Below are positions 7,935 through 16,120 of a DNA stretch of 64,000 bases, in pieces. The notes under the pieces were generated by a model that ran no database searches, was not told the DNA's origin, and saw only the letters and a list, made by a program, of their open reading frames with translations. The stretch is from CAYNJF01 sp964351745 (lineage in GTDB: Bacteria; Pseudomonadota; Gammaproteobacteria; Berkiellales; Berkiellaceae). Position 1 is the first letter of the stretch. Every line of letters begins with the position of its first letter. The translations under genes and the position numbers were made by a program. The stretch covers positions 23,239 through 87,238 of the forward strand of contig CAYGPI010000003.1 in the NCBI GenBank assembly GCA_964351745.1, given 5' to 3'.

Positions 7935-9500
7935 ATGGAGAATGCTTATGATGAAACAAAATATGAAAGTTATGCATATAGTCAGACTCACCCAGAGCAT
8001 CTGTATACCTTAGCAAAATTATTTCAAGTCGGCTCAGTAGACTTTAGAAAAGCTAAGGTGCTAGAGCTAGGTGCTGCCAGTGGGGGAAACTTAATCCCTA
8101 TGGCTTATAATTTGCCAGAGAGCCAATTTTTAGGCATCGATCTATCTGGGAAACAAATTCAAGATGGCTGCGATCTGGTTAAAAAATTAAAACTCTCCAA
8201 TATAGAGCTGAGAGAGCAATCTATTTTAGATTTTCACGCGGATGAAGGTCAGTTTGATTATATCATTTGTCACGGTATTTATTCATGGGTGCCACCTGAA
8301 GTTCAAGATAAAATACTCTCTATCTTTAAAGAAAATCTTTCTCCAGCAGGTGTTGCCTATATAAGTTATAACACTATGCCTGGCTGGAGCATGGTTAAAA
8401 GCATTAGAGAAATGATGCTTTATCATACCGAAAATATTCAGGATCCAACTCAAAAAGCTACTCAGTCAAGAGCACTGCTGCATTTTATTAGTGAGGGCTT
8501 AGAGGGTGAAGATAGTAGCTATGCAGATTTTTTGAAAATTGAAATTGAATTGCTAAAAAAGCAGCCTGATTCTTATTTATTGCACGATCATCTTGAAGCC
8601 GTTAACCTACCCATCTATTTTCATGAGCTTGTAGAAAGGGCTGAGAAATATCAACTGAGTTACTTATCTGATGCCCAGCTGGTGTCTATGTTTGTAGGTA
8701 ATTTACCGCCTCAATTCTCAAAAGAAATCAGTAAAGTCAATAGTATTCTTGTTGCCAATCAATATATGGACTTTATTCGTAATCAGAGATTTAGATCCAC
8801 TTTGTTTTGTCATAATCATGTGCACATTCAAAGAAACTTAGATGTCTTTAGTGCTGAAAATTTTTATTTTAGTTATGCTGGGCTAAGAGATATCAAGTTT
8901 AATGAAACCGATTTTCTAGATGGCGTTGAACTAAAGTTTGTTGGCGCATCAATTACATTAACGACAAAAGATAGTTTGACTAAGCACCTCATCAAAGTAC
9001 TTTGTGACTCGCAAAAGCCAATATCCTATGACGATTTGCTTAAGCAGGTGATGTCTGCCACAAAGATAACACAGCGCAAGAAAGTGCAAGATCACATCAA
9101 CCAGCAAGTAAATCTTTTGAGACTTATTCTTGGTGGCTTGATTTTGATTCATTCTAGCGAAGGTCGATATATAGAGCAAACCACAGATCAACCTCTGACG
9201 ACAGACTTAGCTGTAGAGCAAGCTAAAGTTAAAAATTACGTGATTAATCAAAGGCATGAAGTGATAGCTTTAAATCCTATGGAGCGCATGCTTCTTCAAC
9301 GCCTTGATGGCAAAAAAAATAAGCGTCAACATCTTAAAGATTTAATGAACGAGATTAAACAAGGTGTCTTCCAAGTTTTAAATGAAGAAAAGAAGCCAGT
9401 GACAGATATCAAGGATTTAGAAACAAGGCTTGATGGTTTATACCAGCAAACGCTTCATAAATTTAGTCAGTGCGCGCTTTTGATACAGAAAGGAGTCTGA
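7935..9500 (+). CDS. SAM methyltransferase, protein-lysine methyltransferase-like (copy 1)
   Basis: 521 residues from ATG 7935, preceded by AAGAGGG 11 bases upstream. This start aligns the protein with its neighbour (ExxxYESYxYS at the N-terminus). A TTG 60 bases earlier is open but would add an unrelated tail. Residues about 42-52 (VLELGAASGGN) are the SAM-binding loop of a Rossmann methyltransferase, followed by GIDLSGKQI. The remaining 300 residues match what I know as the methyltransferase regulatory domain (PF10119). The whole layout resembles Rickettsia PKMT1/PKMT2, which methylate lysines of the outer-membrane protein OmpB. The target here is unknown. One base separates it from the second copy. 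Confidence 0.8.
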   Translation: MENAYDETKYESYAYSQTHPEHLYTLAKLFQVGSVDFRKAKVLELGAASGGNLIPMAYNLPESQFLGIDLSGKQIQDGCDLVKKLKLSNIELREQSILDFHADEGQFDYIICHGIYSWVPPEVQDKILSIFKENLSPAGVAYISYNTMPGWSMVKSIREMMLYHTENIQDPTQKATQSRALLHFISEGLEGEDSSYADFLKIEIELLKKQPDSYLLHDHLEAVNLPIYFHELVERAEKYQLSYLSDAQLVSMFVGNLPPQFSKEISKVNSILVANQYMDFIRNQRFRSTLFCHNHVHIQRNLDVFSAENFYFSYAGLRDIKFNETDFLDGVELKFVGASITLTTKDSLTKHLIKVLCDSQKPISYDDLLKQVMSATKITQRKKVQDHINQQVNLLRLILGGLILIHSSEGRYIEQTTDQPLTTDLAVEQAKVKNYVINQRHEVIALNPMERMLLQRLDGKKNKRQHLKDLMNEIKQGVFQVLNEEKKPVTDIKDLETRLDGLYQQTLHKFSQCALLIQKGV

Positions 9501-9501
9501 A

Positions 9502-11064
9502 ATGACATTTTCGTATGATGAACTACAGTATGAGAGTTATAGTTACAGTCTAACGAATCCTGCCCACTTAGCAACGGTAGGTACCCTGTTTGGTTTGAAG
9601 CCTCAAGACCATAAAAAATCTCGTGTCTTAGAGCTTGGGTGTGCCTCAGGTGGCAATATTATTCCATTGGCCTGTAATTTCCCAAAATCGGAATTTATCG
9701 GGATAGATTTATCTCAAAAACAAATCGATCATGGGCAGCAATTGATCGATGACCTTGGGATAAAAAATATATCGTTGCATTGTCAGTCCATTGCAGATTT
9801 TGAAGACGAAGGTCAATTTGATTACATCGTTTGCCATGGGGTTTATACTTGGGTGCCTGAAGATATACGTCAAAAGATCTTATCTATCATTAAGCAAACT
9901 CTTGCGCCGCAAGGCATTGCCTGTATTAGCTATAATGCTTTACCTGCGTGGAATATGGCAACTGTTGTACGAGATATGATGAAATTTCATGTGCGTCATT
10001 TTAAAACGCCTGAAGAGAGAGTTAAGCAGTCACGGGTGCTCATTAATTTTCTATCCGGTGGTCTTGAGAAAGAAAAAACGCCGTATGCCAAATTTTTAAA
10101 AGATGAGCTTTCGATTATTTCTAAATCTGATGATTACTATATTTACCACGAGTACTTAGAAGAGGAAAATCAACCTTTCTATTTTCATGAGTTTGTCAAA
10201 GATTGCAAGAGCCATCAGCTTAATTATCTAAGTGACAGTCATGTTCCATCTATGTTCCCCGGAAATTTAAAAAAGAACTTTAGCGAAAAGCTCTCAGAAA
10301 TCAAAGATATTGTTCGCATGGGCCAATATATGGACTTTATTCGCAATCAAAGGTTTCGAACGACGCTTATTTGTCATGAATCTCAGACTATCAATCGAAA
10401 TTTAGACTTAAGTGATGTGCATCAATTCTATCTCTCTTTTTGTGGGCAATTTCAGGAAGGATTACCTGAAGATAAAATTCAATCTAATGAGACTGTGACT
10501 TTTCAAGCAAAAGGGATAGTCTTAACGATACAAAATCCGTTAACCAAGGCTTGCATGAAAATTTTGCATGATGGTTTTGGTAAGCCCTTAGCTTATGATG
10601 ACTTGGTAAGCCAAAGTATGAAAATGGTTCAATTTGATGACAAAGAGAAAGCCCAGGCTATTTTGGATCAAGAGTTGAATTTGATACGCTTATATTTAGG
10701 CGGCATGATTCAGCTCCATATGGACAGCGGTATCTATGCAAGCCATATAGACGCGAAGCCAATGACTGCAAAACATATTCAGACCATATCAAAACTAAAG
10801 GCTAAAGTTCCAAACCTTCGTCATGAAACGCATCACCTTCAAGATATGGAGAGAATTGTTTTACAGTTTTTGGATGGCGACAAAAAGATAAAAGATTTAA
10901 ATCAATTAATTGAAGAAAAAATAAAATCTAAGGAACTTAGCTTGAAGGATGATAAAGGGGTTGATGTCACTAAAGTGAGTGAGATTCGAAAGAAGATTAA
11001 AATCCTAGTCTTATCAACATTGGAAAGCTTGTTAAAGAAGGCCTATTTACTTAAAAGCACCTAG
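9502..11064 (+). CDS. SAM methyltransferase, protein-lysine methyltransferase-like (copy 2)
   Basis: 520 residues, collinear with the upstream gene throughout and clearly its tandem duplicate. Shared stretches include the YESYxYS start, VLELGCASGGN (about 42-52), GIDLSQKQI, the YMDFIRNQRFR block near residue 280 and the C-terminal LDG region. The copies differ at many positions between these, so the duplication is old. Ribosome binding site GAAAGGAG overlaps the end of copy 1, indicating translational coupling. By analogy with Rickettsia, one copy might monomethylate and the other trimethylate lysines of a surface protein; that is inference. Confidence 0.8.
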   Translation: MTFSYDELQYESYSYSLTNPAHLATVGTLFGLKPQDHKKSRVLELGCASGGNIIPLACNFPKSEFIGIDLSQKQIDHGQQLIDDLGIKNISLHCQSIADFEDEGQFDYIVCHGVYTWVPEDIRQKILSIIKQTLAPQGIACISYNALPAWNMATVVRDMMKFHVRHFKTPEERVKQSRVLINFLSGGLEKEKTPYAKFLKDELSIISKSDDYYIYHEYLEEENQPFYFHEFVKDCKSHQLNYLSDSHVPSMFPGNLKKNFSEKLSEIKDIVRMGQYMDFIRNQRFRTTLICHESQTINRNLDLSDVHQFYLSFCGQFQEGLPEDKIQSNETVTFQAKGIVLTIQNPLTKACMKILHDGFGKPLAYDDLVSQSMKMVQFDDKEKAQAILDQELNLIRLYLGGMIQLHMDSGIYASHIDAKPMTAKHIQTISKLKAKVPNLRHETHHLQDMERIVLQFLDGDKKIKDLNQLIEEKIKSKELSLKDDKGVDVTKVSEIRKKIKILVLSTLESLLKKAYLLKST

Positions 11065-11105
11065 CAGTTGGTTGGGTAGCTATTCATTCCAATGCTACAT
11101 CTTAT

Positions 11106-11144
11106 ACAATGAGTGTTGTCATTGTTGATAATTAAAAAAATATT
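11106..11144 (+). promoter_or_regulatory. Candidate promoter and operator of the exopolysaccharide locus
   Basis: TTGTCA (11116-11121) and AATATT (11139-11144) with a 17-base spacer lie 61 bases before the first locus gene. An inverted repeat ACAATGA-6-TCATTGT (11106-11125) overlaps the -35 box, as an operator would. No sigma-54 (-24/-12) match was found in this gap even though the locus encodes a sigma-54 activator. Confidence 0.35.
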
Positions 11145-11205
11145 GGTTTCATTCAAAATCGAGCTTTGCCAGGCCAGTGTTGCCTACCAATAAGGAAAGA
11201 TAGTT

Positions 11206-12606
11206 ATGGGTACTGTCCGAATTTTCAGACAATATGTTCCGGCATCTTATCTTTTTTTAATGGTTTTAGAAATCATAATATTTGTCAGCTCTTTGTTTCT
11301 TGGCGTTATTGTGGGCATGGATGTTCAACTCAATGATGTTCTAGAGCATCTTCAGCCCTTAGCAGCAGAAGCTGCATTTTTTTCAGTCGTCATGCTGCTT
11401 TCGCTAGCCTCTGTGGGATTATATCAAAGACGGCTAAAAGAGGGGCGCAGTGGGATGGTCTTGCGGATCATCACTGGTGTTGTGTTAGGCGTACTCGTGA
11501 TTGACCAACTGTCTTATACCATTCCTGACTTAGACATGGGCCATTCAGTTTGGTTGACTGTGATAGGCATCGCTTTTTTGGGTGTTTTATTCACGCGAAT
11601 GATTCTATTTAGAGCTTTAGCTTCTTCAGCCTTAAAAAGAAGGATTTTGATCCTTGGAGCAGGCGAGAGAGCGGCAACTTTAAAAGGGCAAATGAAAACA
11701 TTTGGGAATTACGAATATGAAATGTTTGGCTTCGTACCATTGCCAAATGAAGAATTAGGTGTCTCTTCAAATTTAGTATTAGCCATGAATGTTGATCTAC
11801 TATCTATAGTGAAGCAAAAGCAAATTGATGAGATTGTGATTGCTGTTGATAATAGGCTACAAGGCTTTCCTACGGAATCATTGTTGCGGTGCAAACTTTT
11901 TGGGGTGAGTGTTGTTGATATTGTTTCTTTCTATGAGAGGGAAGCTGGGAAGATTATTATCCATTGGATTTCACCAAGCTGGTTTATTTTTGCAGATGGC
12001 TTTCAGAGAAGTCCATGGATGAAATGGCTAAAGCGTGTTTCAGATATTATTTTGAGTGCTATTTTAGGTGTGATAGCAAGCCCTCTCATATTATTGACGA
12101 TATTAGCTGTTTGGCTTGAAAGCAAAGGGAAAGGCCCTGTTCTTTTTAGGCAAGTGCGAGTCGGTGAAACAGGGAAACTATTCGAAGTTTTGAAGTTTAG
12201 AAGTATGTGCGTTGATGCCGAAAAAGATGGACCACAGTGGGCCAAAATAGATGACAATCGAGTCACAGCTATTGGTCACTTCATTCGTAAAACAAGGTTA
12301 GATGAGTTACCTCAGCTTCTTAATGTGTTTAAGGGAGAGATGAGCTTTGTAGGGCCTCGCCCTGAACGCCCAGAGTTTGTAACAGATCTTGAAAAAGAGA
12401 TCCCTTTCTATCAAGAAAGGCATGCTGTTAAGCCTGGTATCACTGGTTGGGCACAAGTATGCTACCCTTACGGCTCTTCTATAGAAGACTCTTTTGAAAA
12501 ACTTCAATATGATCTTTATTATGTGAAAAACTATAGTTTATTTCTTGACTTTGTTATTTTACTCCAAACTTTAGAAGTGGTATTGTGGAGACGTGGTGCT
12601 CGGTAG
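11206..12606 (+). CDS. Initiating sugar-phosphate transferase of the XrtA locus (EpsB-like)
   Basis: 466 residues. It transfers a sugar-1-phosphate from a nucleotide sugar to undecaprenyl phosphate, the first membrane step of repeat-unit assembly. The N-terminal half has about four membrane helices and a nucleotide-binding-like soluble region (LILGAGERA near 148). The C-terminal third is the bacterial sugar transferase domain, with a membrane helix at about 275-300 followed by FRQVR, KFRSM, DELPQ and VGPRPERPEF. Length and N-terminus fit the PEP-CTERM-associated subfamily (TIGR03013). The ATG at 11206 follows AAGGAAAGA. It is first in a long chain of + strand genes. Confidence 0.9.
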   Translation: MGTVRIFRQYVPASYLFLMVLEIIIFVSSLFLGVIVGMDVQLNDVLEHLQPLAAEAAFFSVVMLLSLASVGLYQRRLKEGRSGMVLRIITGVVLGVLVIDQLSYTIPDLDMGHSVWLTVIGIAFLGVLFTRMILFRALASSALKRRILILGAGERAATLKGQMKTFGNYEYEMFGFVPLPNEELGVSSNLVLAMNVDLLSIVKQKQIDEIVIAVDNRLQGFPTESLLRCKLFGVSVVDIVSFYEREAGKIIIHWISPSWFIFADGFQRSPWMKWLKRVSDIILSAILGVIASPLILLTILAVWLESKGKGPVLFRQVRVGETGKLFEVLKFRSMCVDAEKDGPQWAKIDDNRVTAIGHFIRKTRLDELPQLLNVFKGEMSFVGPRPERPEFVTDLEKEIPFYQERHAVKPGITGWAQVCYPYGSSIEDSFEKLQYDLYYVKNYSLFLDFVILLQTLEVVLWRRGAR

Positions 12607-12638
12607 GAAGCCCGTCTAGTCATATGCAAGGAGCTGTT

Positions 12639-14732
12639 ATGCCTGAAGTCGCGAGTATTAGTCACGGCATAGGCGCAGGAGCTTTTCTTTGTCTTGCCAT
12701 CATTCTTTTATTTCATAAGCCAACTTATCAAAAAACGCCATGGATTATTGTGGCTTGCGTTTTTACTTCCTTGTGGGCTAGTTTAGCATCCTTGTATGGT
12801 TTCAAACTTCTTGAGAACTACCAGTGGGTTGTTTTAAGTGAGGTTGCGCAAGACGGAAGTTGGTGTCTGGCACTTGCTAGTATGATTGTGGCCCCATCTC
12901 AAGCTAGCACAAGCATTAAGTCGCGTAGAATGATGTTATCCGTATTCTCATTTGGTTTGTTTGCCATGATGTTGAATGCGTTGCTCATCCACCAACAGTG
13001 GCTTCCAGGAAAAACATCTTCTTTTGTTCACATAGATTTCATTGGGCACTTAGCTTTAAGTGTTTTAGGTTTGAGTTTAGTTGAACAATTATATCGAGGC
13101 ATCTTACCTCAGCGACGATGGGGCATTAAATTTTTCTGTATTGGGATTGGCGCTTTATTTACTTATGACTTTGTCATGTACGCTCATGCTTTGCTTTTTG
13201 AAAGGTTGGACGAGAACTTGTGGTATGCCAGGGGGGGCATCAACTTAATTGTTGCTCCTATGGTTGCTGTTTCTGCTTTTAGAAATAAGCGATGGAACTT
13301 GGATGTTGCTCCTTCACGTATTTTAATCTATCGATCAACCGTCATTGTCACATGTGGTTTATATTTAATTGCTATGGCTGCTGTTGGTTACACGTTGCGG
13401 GCGATGGGTGGGCATTGGGGAAAAACTTTAGCCGTCCTTGTTATTTTTAGTTCAGGACTATTATTATTGAGCTTGTTAGTCTCAGGGAAAGCAAGAGCTT
13501 ATCTTAAATTAAAATTAGCTCGTCATGTTTTTCGCCTTTATTATGATTATAGAGAAGAGTGGTTAGGTTTTAGTCAATTATTAGGCCGCTCAGATAGTGA
13601 TTTATCTCTACATACTCGTGTTATTGTGGCTTTTGCAGACATGGTTGAAAGTCCGGAAGGGCTTTTGTTTGAGAAAAGCGGCGATCATTTTGTCCTAAAG
13701 GAAGGGTGGAACATTTCTCTTGATTTGCCTAAGATTGATCAAGTTAAAGTATGCCAGTATTTGGGGCAATTGACTCAGCCTGCTTTATTACGAGATTTGA
13801 AAAATGGCGATGAAACTGAAAGACTGGTCTTTAGCTGTTTTTCATCTTTTAAGCGAGGATGGCTTCTTGTGCCATTGTCTCTCAATGAAGTCGTTGAAGG
13901 GTTTGTTGTATTAGGGCGATCTAGAGTTAGAGTCGATATCAACTGGGAAGTGAGTGACTTGTTAGAAACAGCGAGTACTCAAGCAACTGCCTTTTTATGC
14001 CAACAACGATTAGCTGATGCTTTGCACGTAGCCAAGCAATTTGAAAGTTATCATCAAATATCAGCTTTTATGCTTCATGATATTAAAAATCTGTTAAGTT
14101 CAACACAACTTATACTTCAAAACAAAAAGCATGCGAGTGATCCACGTTTTGTTGAAACCATGTTTATAACATTAGATAGCATTCATCAAAAATTAAGTAA
14201 GTTACAGAATCAGCTTCATAACCCAATTAGTGCTTGGTCAGTTGAGCTTGTTGATTTGAAGTTTGAGGTGGAGCAGCTTGTTGCAGAATGCCGATTAAAG
14301 TCTAAATTGGTTCTTTTTGATTGTCAGGTTAATTCAGAGGTTTGGGTGCAATTAGATAGAGAATCTTTTAAACATTGCATGATGCATTTAATTGATAATG
14401 GCATTGAAGCAAGCCCTAAAGAGCAATCCATTGAAATCATTCTTAGATTTGAAAGTGACAAGGTTAGAGTTATTGTGAAAGATTATGGTGCAGGTATGAG
14501 TCAATACTTTATTAATAATCAACTTTTTAAACCGTTTGTTAGTACGAAAGGGCAAAAGGGTATGGGTATTGGTGTCTTTCAAGTCAAATCATTTGTGGAG
14601 CGTGCATCAGGTGTATTGTCCGTAGAGAGTGTGCAGGGTCAGGGGACTTCTATTATGATGGATTTCCCTGAATATAAGCGAGCAAGCTTAAAGCCTGCGA
14701 TTGAGAAAAATTGTGAGGAAACAGTGTCATGA
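12639..14732 (+). CDS. prsK: PrsK membrane histidine kinase of the PEP-CTERM system
   Basis: 697 residues from ATG 12639, which has a clean AAGGAG 5 bases upstream. An earlier in-frame ATG at 12585 lies inside the preceding gene. Residues 1-300 hold about eight membrane helices. A GAF-like sensor region follows (about 320-460). The phosphoacceptor is H480 in LHDIKN. The ATPase domain has the N box (HLIDNGIEA), DYGAGM and GIGVFQV. This order matches PrsK (TIGR02916). It should phosphorylate PrsR, encoded next with a 4-base overlap. Confidence 0.92.
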   Translation: MPEVASISHGIGAGAFLCLAIILLFHKPTYQKTPWIIVACVFTSLWASLASLYGFKLLENYQWVVLSEVAQDGSWCLALASMIVAPSQASTSIKSRRMMLSVFSFGLFAMMLNALLIHQQWLPGKTSSFVHIDFIGHLALSVLGLSLVEQLYRGILPQRRWGIKFFCIGIGALFTYDFVMYAHALLFERLDENLWYARGGINLIVAPMVAVSAFRNKRWNLDVAPSRILIYRSTVIVTCGLYLIAMAAVGYTLRAMGGHWGKTLAVLVIFSSGLLLLSLLVSGKARAYLKLKLARHVFRLYYDYREEWLGFSQLLGRSDSDLSLHTRVIVAFADMVESPEGLLFEKSGDHFVLKEGWNISLDLPKIDQVKVCQYLGQLTQPALLRDLKNGDETERLVFSCFSSFKRGWLLVPLSLNEVVEGFVVLGRSRVRVDINWEVSDLLETASTQATAFLCQQRLADALHVAKQFESYHQISAFMLHDIKNLLSSTQLILQNKKHASDPRFVETMFITLDSIHQKLSKLQNQLHNPISAWSVELVDLKFEVEQLVAECRLKSKLVLFDCQVNSEVWVQLDRESFKHCMMHLIDNGIEASPKEQSIEIILRFESDKVRVIVKDYGAGMSQYFINNQLFKPFVSTKGQKGMGIGVFQVKSFVERASGVLSVESVQGQGTSIMMDFPEYKRASLKPAIEKNCEETVS

Positions 14733-16087
14733 GTAAACCCTATTTATTGGTTGTAGAAGATGACCCAGGGATCCAAGCCCAGTTAGGGTGGAGCTTTGAA
14801 AAATATGAAGTATTGACGGCAGGTAACTTAAAAGAGGCTTTAGCTTTGCTGCGCAGGCATGAGCCGGGAGTTGTTACCTTAGACTTAGGGTTACCACCTG
14901 ATCCAGATGGCGTTGACGAAGGGTTTAAAGCTTTAACAGAAATTCTGAGATTAAGACCTTTAACGAAGGTGATTGTTGTGACAGGGCAAAGTGATCGCCA
15001 GCACGCTTTGTCAGCCATATCAAAAGGTGCTTATGATTTTTATGTTAAACCCATCGATAAAAATGAGCTAGGGCTACTTGTTGATAGAGCTCACTATTTG
15101 TACCAGCTAGAGAATGAGTACCGTGCTATTTCTGTGCTCGAAGCCTCGACAAAAATACCAGCTTTGCACACGTCATCCAATAATATGTTACAGGTCTGTC
15201 AAATTGTTGAAAAAATTGCACCAACGGATATTACGACACTTTTGACTGGCGAAAGCGGGACGGGCAAAGAAGTTCTAGCGAGTGGGATCCACCACTTAAG
15301 CTTGCGTCATGATAAGCCATTTATTGCCATTAATTGTGCAGCCATTCCAGAAAATTTACTAGAGAGTGAGTTGTTTGGCTATGAAAAGGGAGCGTTTACA
15401 GGAGCTATTAAGCAAAGCCTTGGAAAAATTGAAATGAGCCAGGGGGGTACTCTATTTCTTGATGAAATTGGTGATTTGCCACAAAGCCTTCAGCCTAAAT
15501 TGCTTCGGTTTTTACAAGAAAGAAAAATTGAACGATTAGGTGGGCGCAAAGAAATAGAAGTTGATGTGAGAGTAATATGTGCAACGCATCAATCCTTAAG
15601 TGAGCAAATAGCCTCTAAATTATTTAGAGAAGATCTCTTTTACAGAATCAGTGAAATGAATATAAAAATTCCCCCTTTGCGCGAAAGAGAGCAAGATGCT
15701 TTAATACTGGCTCAGTATTTCTTGAAAAAATACTCCAAAATGTATGGCTCCAAAGGAAAAACATTTCATGATGAAGCTAAGGAGGCTATTTTAGCCTATT
15801 CGTGGCCCGGCAATGTAAGAGAGTTAGAAAATCGAGTTAAGCGAGCAACCGTGATGGCAGATCATGCCAAAGTTACTATCGCCGATCTTGATTTACCTTT
15901 TGTTGAAAAGGGGTTTCCTTTTAACTTAAAGGAAGTTAGAGATGAAGCTGAGCGAACGGCGATTAAAAAGGCTTTAACTTTTAGCACCGGTAACATGACT
16001 AAGGCTTCAGAGCTTCTTGGGGTTACAAGACCAACTTTATATCATTTGATAGACAAACTAGGGCTTGCTGAAAAAATTTCATCATAA
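14729..16087 (+). CDS. prsR: PrsR sigma-54 response regulator of the PEP-CTERM system
   Basis: 452 residues. The N-terminal receiver has acidic D11/D12, phosphoacceptor D52 in LDLGLPP and a conserved Lys in YVKP near 111. The AAA+ domain has Walker A GESGTGKE near 174, the sigma-54 contact loop GAFTGA about 221-226 and Walker [10 protein letters not shown] Fis-type helix-turn-helix closes the protein (about 415-445). It activates sigma-54 promoters, in known XrtA bacteria those of PEP-CTERM genes. The ATG overlaps the prsK stop as ATGA. I found no proper -24/-12 site in the window, so its targets probably lie elsewhere. Confidence 0.93.
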   Translation: MSKPYLLVVEDDPGIQAQLGWSFEKYEVLTAGNLKEALALLRRHEPGVVTLDLGLPPDPDGVDEGFKALTEILRLRPLTKVIVVTGQSDRQHALSAISKGAYDFYVKPIDKNELGLLVDRAHYLYQLENEYRAISVLEASTKIPALHTSSNNMLQVCQIVEKIAPTDITTLLTGESGTGKEVLASGIHHLSLRHDKPFIAINCAAIPENLLESELFGYEKGAFTGAIKQSLGKIEMSQGGTLFLDEIGDLPQSLQPKLLRFLQERKIERLGGRKEIEVDVRVICATHQSLSEQIASKLFREDLFYRISEMNIKIPPLREREQDALILAQYFLKKYSKMYGSKGKTFHDEAKEAILAYSWPGNVRELENRVKRATVMADHAKVTIADLDLPFVEKGFPFNLKEVRDEAERTAIKKALTFSTGNMTKASELLGVTRPTLYHLIDKLGLAEKISS

Positions 16088-16120
16088 ATTAAGACTTGCT
16101 TTTGTAAATAAGGGATTTTC

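Noticed and set aside
11175..11195. Possible sigma-54 site before the first polysaccharide gene
   Set aside because: Neither the TGGC half nor the GG-N10-GC spacing fits.
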